Source: Fibrobacter succinogenes (GTDB taxonomy: Bacteria > Fibrobacterota > Fibrobacteria > Fibrobacterales > Fibrobacteraceae). From it: DNA of 61,238 nucleotides. How positions within the stretch are numbered: position 1 is the stretch's first letter; each line of letters begins with the position of its first letter. Both the position numbers and the translations under genes were made by a program. The stretch lies in contig NZ_CACZDK010000035.1 of NCBI RefSeq assembly GCF_902779965.1, forward strand, positions 1 to 61,238, written 5' to 3'. The notes beneath the pieces were generated by a model. The model saw only the letters and a list, made by a program, of their open reading frames with translations, searched no databases and was not told the DNA's origin. Shown here one piece after another: positions 16,727 to 25,714 of this stretch.

Positions 16727-17743
16727 ATGCGTTCTTATATCCTTCGTCGTTTGCTTTTGATGATTCCGACTTTAATCGGAATTTCATTGGTGTGCTTTAT
16801 CTTGATCCAGCTCTTGCCCGGCGGCCCTGTGGAAGAGTTGATTTCTCGTGCACAGCAAGCGGCTTCGATGAAGGGTGGGGTAGATGCGTCCAAGGCTCTA
16901 TCGCCGGATCAAATTGCGCAAATCCAGGCGTACTTTGGCTTTGACCAGCCCGCGTGGAAACGTTACCTCACGTGGCTTTGGAACGTGTTGCACTTGAACC
17001 TCGGGGAAAGCTATACGTACGGACTCCCGGTCTGGGACGTTATCGTTAGCCGATTCCCGATTTCCTTGTTCTTTGGCGTGACGTCGTTCTTCCTGAGTTA
17101 TCTTATCTGCATTCCGTTGGGGCTTTGGAAGGCTGTGCACCACGGAAGCAAACTCGATTCGTTTACGAGCGGTCTTATTTTTTCGGGCTACGTGATGCCG
17201 GGTTATGCGCTTGGCATTTTGCTTATCATCTTCTTGGCGGGCGGTTCGTACTTGGACATTTTCCCGCTAGGCGGGCTCACGAGCGATGACTTCGAGGATT
17301 TCACGTTCTTTGGGAAGGTCTTTGACTTGGCGCAACATTTGGCGCTCCCGATTTTCTGCTACATGATTAGCGAATTTGCGTTTCTCACGTTCCTCATGAA
17401 AAACTCTGCGCTTGAGGAATTAGGCCGCGATTACATGCGAACAGCTTTGGCAAAAGGCCTTAGCTTTAAGCAAGCGCTTGTTCGCCATGCTCTCCGCAAT
17501 GCGCTCATCCCGATAGCGACTCGCCTTTCCGAAATTTGCACACTCATGTTTGCAGGCGCACTCCTTATCGAAAAGGTTTTCGATATCGACGGCATGGGAC
17601 TTTTGTATTACAATTCCATGGTCAACCGCGATTACAACGTGGTTATGGGAATCATCTTCCTCAGCAGCCTCATGGCGATGGTAGGCCGCCTCTTCAGCGA
17701 TATACTTTATACGCTCGTTGATCCGAGAATCAAGTTCTCGTAA
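16727..17743 (+). CDS. ABC transporter permease, oligopeptide/YejB type
   Basis: The 338-residue protein has about six membrane helices and the DppB/OppB/YejB permease layout, starting YILRRLLLMIPTLIGISLVCF. The N-terminal periplasmic loop is long, as in YejB (DPxQIAxIQAYFGFDQP-like). The ABC-contact EAA loop reads DYMRTALAKGLSFKQALVRHALRNALIP. It would take up peptides together with another permease, a binding protein and ATPases, none of which are next to it, so it is an isolated subunit gene. The start is at the first Met of the first helix; heptamer repeats fill the 77 bases upstream. Confidence 0.88.
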   Translation: MRSYILRRLLLMIPTLIGISLVCFILIQLLPGGPVEELISRAQQAASMKGGVDASKALSPDQIAQIQAYFGFDQPAWKRYLTWLWNVLHLNLGESYTYGLPVWDVIVSRFPISLFFGVTSFFLSYLICIPLGLWKAVHHGSKLDSFTSGLIFSGYVMPGYALGILLIIFLAGGSYLDIFPLGGLTSDDFEDFTFFGKVFDLAQHLALPIFCYMISEFAFLTFLMKNSALEELGRDYMRTALAKGLSFKQALVRHALRNALIPIATRLSEICTLMFAGALLIEKVFDIDGMGLLYYNSMVNRDYNVVMGIIFLSSLMAMVGRLFSDILYTLVDPRIKFS

Positions 17744-17750
17744 ATGAAAC

Positions 17751-17781
17751 GCCGAGTGAGGAAATCTCATTCGGCTTTTTT
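17751..17781 (+). terminator. Terminator after the permease gene (twin of 18418-18452)
   Basis: GCCGAGTGAG-gaaat-CTCATTCGGC with TTTTTT. Nearly the same sequence recurs after the next gene. Confidence 0.9.
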
Positions 17782-17869
17782 AGTAACTATAAGAATTCTT
17801 ATTTTGCATGGCCTGCAATTGCCGAATTATGTATTTTTCTGTAAGGAATGAATATTTTTAAGGCGTAAA

Positions 17870-18409
17870 ATGTCACCGACGATGAAATACTTCTTGCTTC
17901 TACTTTTATTTGTTTTGAATGCCGCGGTGTTTGCTGCCGACAGTTGCGCAACGATTGTAAATAACGTTCCTAGCAAATGGGATTCTGTCGAGCATGAATG
18001 GATGGCGGTGAATGGGAAATTGGTTGAACTTCGGGTGTTCAAGAACGTGCATGATTCCGATTTCAGCGGAAATCCTGTCATAACGTTCCGCAAAAGAGAT
18101 GTAGAGAAAGGTTACAAGATCATAATAGATTCATTAGTCTATCATGATGGATCCTATGTTGTGGAAGAATCCAATTGGATATTGAATATCATAAGGCATA
18201 GGAATATAGATGGCGTTCTTCAGTATACCATTTTTGAAGGGGATAAAATAGCCCAAATGTACGAGGTTGGCCAAAAGAAAGAAAAACTGTACGAATCTGA
18301 TGGAAGCCTTCATCCAATGTATCGCGAGGTTCGGGGGGATACAGCTTTCTGGAATCTTAATTATCGAGCGCCTGGATGCGGCTTCGGTCTAAAATTAGAT
18401 GATGATTAG
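17870..18409 (+). CDS. Small secreted protein, function unknown
   Basis: The 179-residue protein has a signal peptide (MKYFLLLLLFVLNAAVFAAD; the frame starts four codons earlier with MSPT). The mature part is beta-rich, with conserved-looking aromatic pairs (SVEHEWMAVNGKLVELRVF, YEVGQKKEKLYESDG) and two Cys (DSCA, PGCGFG) that could form a disulfide. No family was recognised. It lies between two almost identical terminators (17751 and 18418), which may mark a duplicated or inserted cassette. Confidence 0.7.
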   Translation: MSPTMKYFLLLLLFVLNAAVFAADSCATIVNNVPSKWDSVEHEWMAVNGKLVELRVFKNVHDSDFSGNPVITFRKRDVEKGYKIIIDSLVYHDGSYVVEESNWILNIIRHRNIDGVLQYTIFEGDKIAQMYEVGQKKEKLYESDGSLHPMYREVRGDTAFWNLNYRAPGCGFGLKLDDD

Positions 18410-18417
18410 CTAAAATG

Positions 18418-18452
18418 AAAAAGCCGAGTGAGAAAATCTCATTCGGCTTTTC
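18418..18452 (+). terminator. Terminator after the small secreted protein gene
   Basis: AAAAGCCGAGTGAG-aaaat-CTCATTCGGCTTTT, almost identical to the terminator at 17751-17781. Confidence 0.88.
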
Positions 18453-18479
18453 TAGTAAATTCGCAGCACTCGCCTTACT

Positions 18480-18558
18480 GACGCTTATGCCTACGGCTTC
18501 AGCGTCTGCTTGTTCGCCTCGGTCATAAAAATGAGCAAGCACATTTTTGCGACACTCG
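18480..18558 (-). repeat. GAGTG...TGCTTGC...CCGAG spacer element, copy A
   Basis: Read on the minus strand it holds GAGTGTCGC, TGCTTGC, GACCGAG and a closing hairpin around GACGC / GCGTC. Related copies are at 38439-38494 and 40620-40684. Confidence 0.45.
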
Positions 18559-18566
18559 GCTCCGCG

Positions 18567-20402
18567 CTACTCCCACTCAATAGTTCCGGGCGGCTTGTGC
18601 GTCACGTCGTACCACAGGCTGCCAGCACCTTCTGCTTCGAACTTGCGCCAGAGTCCGGCCAGCATGCCCTGGTCGATTTCGGCGAAGTTTGCGGTCATGG
18701 CTTCGGTGGAATTCACCGGGCGCATCACGATGCAGGGCTTGTTTGCCGTGCGGAGCGGGACGAGTACCACAGGCATCTGCCAAATCTTTTCGTACAAGTC
18801 GTTTGCCTGCAAGAATTCAGTACAAATGTTGTCGAACTTGCGGAGCGTATCGAAGTTTTCGCGGGTAGCGTACTGTTCCACAAGCTTCGGGTCTTCATCG
18901 GCCATGCTACCAATCTGGTAAATCACGCGGTTGATTGCCTTGAAGCGGTTGGCAAGTTCGGTGGAGAACTTTTCGCAATCCTTCCAGCTTAAGCCCGGAG
19001 TGGTGATGAGGAACGGCTGTGCGTAAGTACGGCCATCGCCCTGCACGCCCACGCTCTTAATCGGGAGCAGGCGGCCTGCAATGTTGTTCGCCTTCAGGTA
19101 GTCGGCGAGGGACTGGCCAGAAGTATCCTTCACGTCTTCGAACTTCACCATGTCGCTGGAGAGCTTGCCGTCGCTGCAGAGCAGGCGAACGCCGAGGCCC
19201 GGACCCGGGAACGGGTGGCGCCACACGAGGCTGTGCGGAATGCCGAGTTCTTCGCCGAGCGCGCGGACTTCGTCCTTGTAAAGGTCGGCGAGCGGTTCGA
19301 GCACAAGGCCCTTTTCCATGAGGTCCAAGACTTCCTGCACGCGGTTGTGGTGCGTCTTGATCTTGTCGGCGTTCTTGGTGCCACCGCTTTCAATGGTATC
19401 GGGGTAGATGGTGCCTTGCGCCATCATCCACTGGTTCGGATCGAGGTTGAGCTTTGCCATTTCCTCGTCCTTCACTGTCAGGAATTCTTTACCGATGATG
19501 CCGCGCTTGGTTTCCGGTGCAGTCACTCCGGCCAGCTTAGCGAGGAAGTGTTCGCTTGCGTCGCGCACTTTAAGATTATTCATCCCCTCGGCCTTCAAAA
19601 ATTCCATAATCTTCTGGGATTCGCCGAGGCGCATCATGCCGTTATCCACGTGCAAGCCGAGAACCTTTTCGGGGCCCAGCACGCGATTCAAGAGCACGAA
19701 TGCCACAGTGGAGTCCACACCGCCAGACACGAGCAAGAACACCTTGCGGTCCTTGACCTGGTCCTTGATGCGCTGCGTAATGAGCGGCAGGTAGCTCTTC
19801 ATGTTCCAAGTCTTCTTCGCGCCCGTGAAGTCGATAAAGTTTTCGAGCAACTTCATGCCGAACTTGCTGTGCGTGACTTCCGGATGGAACTGGATGCCGA
19901 AAATCTGGCGTTCGGGCTTGTCGCTGTCGAACGCGACGGCCGCGATTTCGCAGTCCTTGGTGCTGGCCACGATCTTGTAGCCTTCAGGGAGCTTCGTCAC
20001 CTGGTCTCCGTGGCTCATCCACATGGGGCTAGCCTTCGGGAGGTCCTTCAGAATCGGGCACTTCTCGTCGCCCACGATAAGGTCGGCGATGCCGTATTCC
20101 TTGACCTTGCCCGGTTCCACGTGACCGCCCAACTGCTGGGCGATGAGTTGGTGACCGTAGCAGATGCCGAGCTTCGGCACCGGGAGGTCCAAAATCTCGG
20201 GATTGTATTCTGGGGCGTCGGCCGCATACACGCTAGATGGGCCACCACTGTAGATGATTCCCTTCACGCCTTCCAGTTCGCTGACCGGGGCGGCAGGGGA
20301 GTGGATTTCGGTAAATACGCCCAAACGGCGCACGCGGTTAGCAATCAGGTGGGCGTACTGCCCGCCAAAGTCCAAAACGGCAATTGTATCAACGTTCTTC
20401 AT
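18567..20402 (-). CDS. guaA: GMP synthase (glutamine-hydrolysing), long form
   Basis: The 611-residue enzyme converts XMP to GMP with ATP and glutamine. The class I glutaminase half shows GGPSSVY, the nucleophile Cys in GICYGHQ and the His/Glu pair in FHPEVTH. The ATP pyrophosphatase half has SGGVDST and HPFPGPGLGVR. It is about 90 residues longer than E. coli GuaA. The C-terminal half (SVGVQGDGRTY, QMPVVLVPL, KPPGTIEWE) resembles the enlarged dimerisation region of eukaryotic GMP synthetases. The start is the ATG at 20402, since a TTG three codons upstream has no better context. Confidence 0.95.
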   Translation of the reverse strand: MKNVDTIAVLDFGGQYAHLIANRVRRLGVFTEIHSPAAPVSELEGVKGIIYSGGPSSVYAADAPEYNPEILDLPVPKLGICYGHQLIAQQLGGHVEPGKVKEYGIADLIVGDEKCPILKDLPKASPMWMSHGDQVTKLPEGYKIVASTKDCEIAAVAFDSDKPERQIFGIQFHPEVTHSKFGMKLLENFIDFTGAKKTWNMKSYLPLITQRIKDQVKDRKVFLLVSGGVDSTVAFVLLNRVLGPEKVLGLHVDNGMMRLGESQKIMEFLKAEGMNNLKVRDASEHFLAKLAGVTAPETKRGIIGKEFLTVKDEEMAKLNLDPNQWMMAQGTIYPDTIESGGTKNADKIKTHHNRVQEVLDLMEKGLVLEPLADLYKDEVRALGEELGIPHSLVWRHPFPGPGLGVRLLCSDGKLSSDMVKFEDVKDTSGQSLADYLKANNIAGRLLPIKSVGVQGDGRTYAQPFLITTPGLSWKDCEKFSTELANRFKAINRVIYQIGSMADEDPKLVEQYATRENFDTLRKFDNICTEFLQANDLYEKIWQMPVVLVPLRTANKPCIVMRPVNSTEAMTANFAEIDQGMLAGLWRKFEAEGAGSLWYDVTHKPPGTIEWE

Positions 20403-20550
20403 ACGTGCCAAAAATAGAAAAAAAGGTCTATTTGCTTAGTGTTTTTTTTTACCCCCTATTGCTTTTTTCTGAAAAAAACTATTTATGATTTATCGGTTTG
20501 CATATCATTTGCAAGCAAATTGATTTTTTCAAAAGGGGAGCACTTTTAAA

Positions 20551-22050
20551 ATGATGAACCGGCTTTTATCGGCAATATTTTTATTGCTTTTACTCGTAAC
20601 AACGCCGTTTGCAAAATTTGTCGCCGTTCTCGAAACTATTTCTGACGACAAGGATTTGTTGACGCTTTCGGAGCGGCATTATCTCACTAACATGCTCCGA
20701 GAACAGGCCGTGCTTGAGCTACCAGCCGAATTGAACTGGACCATCATGACCCGTGAAAACATTTTGATGATGCTTCCTCCAGGAAAATCCATCGAAGAAT
20801 GCGAAGGAAGTTGCCTTGCCGAAACGGGTAAGAATATTTCTGCCGACTATGTGGCTCAAGCTAGAATTGGACGCGTCGGAACAAGTATCTCGATTAGTGC
20901 AGAACTTTATGAAACGGCGAGCAGCAAGTTAGTTGCAAGTTTCAATGGACTTGGAACAGACGTGAACGCATTGATGGAGGTTATCAAAGCCAAATCTCCA
21001 GAGTTCTTTAGAAAAGCTCGCGGCGGCGCCACTGGCATTATTCGCACAAGCATGGATGGACATGGCAACCAGTCTTTTGTTGTCAATGTATCGACGAATC
21101 CGTCTGGTGCAGCTCTGAGTATTGATGGAAGACCAATCCCGCAGTGTGCAGCAACTCCGTGTAAAATACTTGTAGAAGCGGGTTCTCACCGTTTTGTTGC
21201 GGTGTTGGAACATCATGAAGATGGAGAAGGTCAGTTTGCTATAAACGAAAATGGGCAAGATGTTTCGATAAATCTTGTGCCTCGTTACGGAACGTTGAAT
21301 CTTGATTTCGACTTCAAAATGGGCGGAAACTACGAGGATTTGAACATCAAAGTGGATGGTCGTCGGGTTAAGGCATCGAAAAAAGTTTTGATGGATCCCG
21401 GAACGCATGAAGTATCCATTAGCCACCGTTGCTATGCTTCGATGTCTTTTAAAATAGGCATGTTTAAAGACAAAGAAGAGACTTTCAAGGAATCATTAAA
21501 ACCGATAGAAGGAGGGCTTTCGCTCAAGGCTCATTCAATAGCAGGTGTCGAACAGTCGTTGCCTGTTTATGTTCGTGGAACGAAGGTTGGACAAACACCT
21601 TATCTTGGGACAATTCCGGTTTGTTCGAATATCGAAGTTGAGGATAGTAATGGTCGCCAAAAGATAGATGTTACAATGAATGCGGGCGAGGTTACTGAAT
21701 ATGATTATGTTGTACGAGAAAAAGAACGAGTGATTCCAGATTCTAGCAACGGAGATTTAATTTCTAATAATTTGAAAATTGGCGAAAGCATTCCCACGAA
21801 TGTGGAACAACCCCAAAAGAAATCGCGCACAGGGCTTAGAATTGCGAGTGGTGTTGTGTCTGCTCTTGGCATTGGTACATACATTTTCAGTGAAATCATG
21901 ATGAAGCGTCTCTCTGAAAGGGAACCTAGCGAAAAAAAGGAATACGATTCTCGACTAGACAATATCCATACTTTTATGATGGTTCGCGGAATAGGCTTAA
22001 TAACAGGTAGTATTGGACTTGTTGGTTTGGGCTTAACGTTCGTGTTTTAG
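20551..22050 (+). CDS. PEGA-domain envelope protein with C-terminal membrane segments
   Basis: The 499-residue protein begins with a signal peptide (MMNRLLSAIFLLLLLVTTPFA). Residues about 20-150 resemble periplasmic domains that monitor or bind (ETISDDKDLLTLSERHYLTNMLR). PEGA-like modules follow: VNVSTNPSGAALSIDGRPIP...TPCKILVEAGSHRFVAV, and a second around KVLMDPGTHEVSISH. Two hydrophobic segments lie at the C-terminus. PEGA modules are usually extracytoplasmic and linked to surface-layer or sugar-binding proteins. The ribosome site GGGGAG precedes the ATG. It is cotranscribed with the FISUMP gene 9 bases downstream, in an AT-rich accessory stretch. Confidence 0.75.
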   Translation: MMNRLLSAIFLLLLLVTTPFAKFVAVLETISDDKDLLTLSERHYLTNMLREQAVLELPAELNWTIMTRENILMMLPPGKSIEECEGSCLAETGKNISADYVAQARIGRVGTSISISAELYETASSKLVASFNGLGTDVNALMEVIKAKSPEFFRKARGGATGIIRTSMDGHGNQSFVVNVSTNPSGAALSIDGRPIPQCAATPCKILVEAGSHRFVAVLEHHEDGEGQFAINENGQDVSINLVPRYGTLNLDFDFKMGGNYEDLNIKVDGRRVKASKKVLMDPGTHEVSISHRCYASMSFKIGMFKDKEETFKESLKPIEGGLSLKAHSIAGVEQSLPVYVRGTKVGQTPYLGTIPVCSNIEVEDSNGRQKIDVTMNAGEVTEYDYVVREKERVIPDSSNGDLISNNLKIGESIPTNVEQPQKKSRTGLRIASGVVSALGIGTYIFSEIMMKRLSEREPSEKKEYDSRLDNIHTFMMVRGIGLITGSIGLVGLGLTFVF

Positions 22051-22059
22051 GGAGGAGTT

Positions 22060-23337
22060 ATGTTAGACGAAAGACAAAAGACCTTGTCATGCTGGAAAAA
22101 CTTTGCAACGATTGCATTTATTGCATTAATCTTTGCAGCGTGTACCGATTATGATGACGTATTCGAAGATAATTTTGGATATGGGCAAAGTAGCAAAGGA
22201 AGTGAATTTGATTCCAATGCAATGACTTTAAAAGACAATCGTGATGATCATGTCTATAATGTGGCTTGGGTGGGTTCTCTTTACTGGATGATGGAAAACC
22301 TCTCTTATGAGTACTACAGCACAGGCAAGGATTATTACCTTATTACAGCTTGCCCAACAGAGACTGTGAATGGAAAGGGCGATTGCGAATCAACCGGATT
22401 CCTTTATCCCGGTAAACGTCTTGAACATGCATGTCCGAGTGGCTGGCGCTTGCCTAGTCTTGAAGAATGGCATGAGTTTTATAACTCATCGGAATTTCAG
22501 AGCCAATCTGGAAGTGTGCCTTATAAGGGATACATTGGTGGAGACCATTCTTGGAACCAGAATAGAGAGGCTGCATTTTATTGGGCAAGCGAATACCGTA
22601 CGGGTAATTACAGAAATTGCATTAGCTTCACATCAGGGCGCAATTCTTTTGAATCCGGTAGCTTATGCCATGAACAGTGGAAAATGGCCGTTCGTTGCGT
22701 CAAGGAGGCTGGTGCGGAACTTCCTTCAATTGACAATGAACGTGTTAAAATAAATGTTTATGTAAAGCCAACAGCTTATCAAAATGAATCAAATTGTACT
22801 GTAGCAAATGGATGGCAAAATTGCAGTGATTTCTTTATTAAAGTTGAAAACATGAGTTCAATTGATTTGCCGGAAGTTCAACTTCATTTTTATCTTGGTG
22901 CTTATGATGGCCTAGAAACGTCTGTTAGTTGGATTAGTTCATCTTTCGATGCTAATGGGAAGGCTGCGTCTTTTCCGCAAATTAGTTTTGGCAATCAAAC
23001 GAAGGATGACTATAGAAGATATTATTTGCCCATCAATATTCAAGGTACGCTATATTCTGGAGGATATACTGTTTTTCAAGTAAAGTGGTTAAATGCAACA
23101 TTTGCTGAATTTGATCGAAAGGCGTGGTCCTTGATGCCGCAAACAGATGCTTATGCTCTTGAATATTTTGAAGGAATTGATCTCACGCAAGCTCCATATT
23201 TTACTGGTTCTGAAACCCAAGAAATCGAAAAGAATTCAAGTGGCGAAGAGGTAAATGCTTATACGCTTGATCCCTATATTCCCGTATATTATCGGGGTAA
23301 AAGGATTTCTGGTTATGCTCCAGGCGATAAAGAGTGA
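22060..23337 (+). CDS. FISUMP-domain lipoprotein with extra C-terminal beta domain
   Basis: The 425-residue protein has a lipobox (FAAC) after the first hydrophobic stretch, an acidic spacer, then the Fibrobacter major paralogous domain: VYWMMENL-like (LYWMMENLSYEYY), ACPSGWRLPSLEEWHEF, AAFYWASEYR and AVRCVKEAG. The remaining 190 residues (INVYVKPTAYQNESNCTVAN onward) look like a carbohydrate-binding-type beta-sandwich. FISUMP proteins are surface proteins of unknown role, expanded in Fibrobacter. A strong ribosome site (GGGAGGAG) sits 5 bases before the ATG, close behind the PEGA gene. Confidence 0.85.
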   Translation: MLDERQKTLSCWKNFATIAFIALIFAACTDYDDVFEDNFGYGQSSKGSEFDSNAMTLKDNRDDHVYNVAWVGSLYWMMENLSYEYYSTGKDYYLITACPTETVNGKGDCESTGFLYPGKRLEHACPSGWRLPSLEEWHEFYNSSEFQSQSGSVPYKGYIGGDHSWNQNREAAFYWASEYRTGNYRNCISFTSGRNSFESGSLCHEQWKMAVRCVKEAGAELPSIDNERVKINVYVKPTAYQNESNCTVANGWQNCSDFFIKVENMSSIDLPEVQLHFYLGAYDGLETSVSWISSSFDANGKAASFPQISFGNQTKDDYRRYYLPINIQGTLYSGGYTVFQVKWLNATFAEFDRKAWSLMPQTDAYALEYFEGIDLTQAPYFTGSETQEIEKNSSGEEVNAYTLDPYIPVYYRGKRISGYAPGDKE

Positions 23338-23698
23338 ATTTATGAGGAGCTAAAGAATTAGATATGTTCCTCCTCGCGGAGGACAAGGTTTTTATTACGT
23401 AATCTAAAATATCTAATAAGACATTTGTTTAATCGTAGAAATTAAATAAAATTTATCGAGTAAATTGTTACATAAATGTTATTTGAATAATGATTTTGTA
23501 AATAAGCTTGTGAATAACATGTTTGCAATTTTGTCTGTTTAATCCAAATTTTTATTCATTTGTCATTTAATTGTGAATTAAAGAAATTTTTGATACAGAT
23601 GAATTTGAAATTTTTTTTTGTTGCGTAATTCTTTTTTATTTCAAAAGTTTATATTCTCCCCGCCTTTAATAAAAAAGGCAAATACAAAGGATGATATA
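23338..23698. other. AT-rich spacer with one hairpin, no gene
   Basis: A hairpin TCCTCC-tcgc-GGAGGA at 23368-23383 followed by GGTTTTTATT probably terminates the FISUMP transcript. The rest is very AT-rich and should contain the promoter of the subtilase-like gene; no box is assigned with confidence. Confidence 0.5.
23366..23395 (+). terminator. Terminator after the FISUMP lipoprotein gene
   Basis: GC-rich stem TCCTCC / GGAGGA with a T-rich 3' side in otherwise AT-rich DNA. Confidence 0.55.
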
Positions 23699-25564
23699 AT
23701 GAATAAAGAATTACTAACAATTGCGTTAGCATTTGGATGCATTGCAGCCAATGCGGCTACAAATAACTATGACCTTCTTGGCCGTAAGGGAAGCAAAATG
23801 AACTCCCCGATGGTCTACAGGAACGTTGACTACTCCAAGGCAAAGAAAAACGAACAACAGAAATTGGGCGCTTCTTTGGCAAAGCAAGGCGTTGGACTCA
23901 CAGGCGATGCTAAAGCAATTATTGGATGGTCTAGCCCGAAAGGTTATGGCTTTAAAAAATGTACTAGTGGAACAAGCTGCGCTTCTTTAACTCTTGCTCC
24001 TAGTAGTTTTTCGAACATGAATATATCGGATTATCTGGATAAAGCGAATAAAGTTTTTATTCCCGTTTATTCGGATAATTTGCCGAAATATAATGATACT
24101 TATAGTTATCAGAGCGCTGGCGTGACTAGAAGTGGTTACAGCGGTTTTCAGTTGGGGGAAGCTCCTTATGATATGCCTCTTGATGAGTTCCAGTCGCATG
24201 CTTCGTATGGGACGATAAACAGCTTGTTGAAAAGAGAGCATAGTGCTAATTCGAATGTTGGCTTATATTTATCTGAAGAAGCAGTTCCGGTTAGATTAAA
24301 TAAAGATACAGATCCGAATCCTAATGCGCCGTTCATTATTGATGAACGGAATGAGGTGATGGAATCTTTTAACACGATGCCTGGATATGAAATGCGCGCT
24401 TCAAAAATGTATAAGCTTGTGCACAGTTTCTCGGATCGTTCTGTGGTTTATGTTACTCGTAATCGCCCGTCCAATCCTGCTAGTCATTCGCACGGACCGC
24501 AGACGTATATAGGCGTTCATGGTTATGGAGGTTCCGATAAAACGGCCTATAATTCGATGGCTCGAGATTTAGATAATTACATTTACAATAATCGTACCAT
24601 AGAAATTGTTGCAGCCGGTAATAACCCCAAAAAAATGTCTGCAAAAGGTTATGCTGTAAATGCGATTACTGTGGGTGCACTTGATCCCTTGACCGGTAAA
24701 GAGGCGAGCTATTCGGGTAAAAGCGGTAAAATTATAGATCCTATTTATTCAGAAGAATATGCAAAGCCTGACATCTATAATTATTCGAATTTTTATATAG
24801 ATGACTTTTATAGAGTTTATTCTTCATCAAGTCGTAAGTATGAATACAAGCCGTTTTATGAAGGCACTGAAGCGGCAACTGGTGTTACCGCTGGTATGAT
24901 TTCAGATATGCTATCTAAAAACGAATTCTACAAGTGGCATCCTGAAGTTGTAAAGGCTGTAATGCTGAATATAAAGGATGCTGAGATGTTTAATTACGAA
25001 GGTCTCGTGGGCAAAAGGCAGTCATCGCAAAAGGATCGTGAATATCAACATCTTTCGATGTATTTTGTAGGTGATGTTAATACGTTAATGAAGGAGGCTG
25101 AGTGTGAAGGTCGCTTAGAAAATTGCTATAGCTTTATTTCTTTTGAAGAAAAGAAGCAATTGACGATTAAATTGAGCAAAAGCCATCTTGAAGGATTTTT
25201 TGATGTTGAGAAAAGCCGATTAGATGGATTTCGAATTGCTATTTCATGGTTAAATAGTGGAAACGATATAGCCAATCTTGGGGATGTTCCGCAAAAATAT
25301 AGAATATATGTATATACACGAAATGTAGATAATAGTTATTTCATCCTTCGCAATTGGTCTGATGGAGCTTCAAGGGGGGATCACAGTGGTTATCCCAGCT
25401 ACCCTTATAATCAACTCTATGATGCTGGGTATTCACCTCGTCATAGTTATTTTGATAATCTATCAGAATTTAAAATTCAAATTGTTCTTGATGAAGAAAA
25501 TCCAAATTCCGAAAATTATGGTCAAATGGCTTTGGGCGTTGACATAATGCCTATTATATATTAA
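23699..25564 (+). CDS. Secreted subtilase-like protein with missing catalytic residues
   Basis: The 621-residue protein has a signal peptide (MNKELLTIALAFGCIAANAA) and an S8-like core. The oxyanion-hole region is IEIVAAGNNP, and the segment aligning with the subtilisin GTSMATPHVAG motif reads GTEAATGVTAG, so the nucleophile Ser is Glu (codon 24869-24871). No convincing Asp or His active-site motif (DSG, HGTHVAG) is visible. The C-terminal 150 residues (KQLTIKLSKSHLEG onward) look beta-rich. It may be a binding or scaffold protein derived from a protease. The start is the ATG giving the signal peptide; the earlier in-frame start at 23618 is unlikely. The gene is AT-rich relative to its surroundings. 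Confidence 0.7.
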   Translation: MNKELLTIALAFGCIAANAATNNYDLLGRKGSKMNSPMVYRNVDYSKAKKNEQQKLGASLAKQGVGLTGDAKAIIGWSSPKGYGFKKCTSGTSCASLTLAPSSFSNMNISDYLDKANKVFIPVYSDNLPKYNDTYSYQSAGVTRSGYSGFQLGEAPYDMPLDEFQSHASYGTINSLLKREHSANSNVGLYLSEEAVPVRLNKDTDPNPNAPFIIDERNEVMESFNTMPGYEMRASKMYKLVHSFSDRSVVYVTRNRPSNPASHSHGPQTYIGVHGYGGSDKTAYNSMARDLDNYIYNNRTIEIVAAGNNPKKMSAKGYAVNAITVGALDPLTGKEASYSGKSGKIIDPIYSEEYAKPDIYNYSNFYIDDFYRVYSSSSRKYEYKPFYEGTEAATGVTAGMISDMLSKNEFYKWHPEVVKAVMLNIKDAEMFNYEGLVGKRQSSQKDREYQHLSMYFVGDVNTLMKEAECEGRLENCYSFISFEEKKQLTIKLSKSHLEGFFDVEKSRLDGFRIAISWLNSGNDIANLGDVPQKYRIYVYTRNVDNSYFILRNWSDGASRGDHSGYPSYPYNQLYDAGYSPRHSYFDNLSEFKIQIVLDEENPNSENYGQMALGVDIMPIIY

Positions 25565-25607
25565 TTAAATTTAAATATCTGATTATATTGTGATATAAAA
25601 TAAATAC

Positions 25608-25637
25608 GGCCGGACATTCCCTGTTCCGGTCGTTTTT
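25608..25637 (+). terminator. Terminator after the subtilase-like gene
   Basis: GGCCGGA...TCCGGTC stem with TTTTT. A second hairpin CGCTTTTGGC...GCCAAAAGCG at about 25669-25700 probably serves the opposing pepA gene. Confidence 0.8.
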
Positions 25638-25714
25638 GCTTTAAGAAACGTTATTTAATAACACAACGCTTTTGGCGCTATTGAATTATGCCAAAAGCGC
25701 GCGGTTCAATTTTT

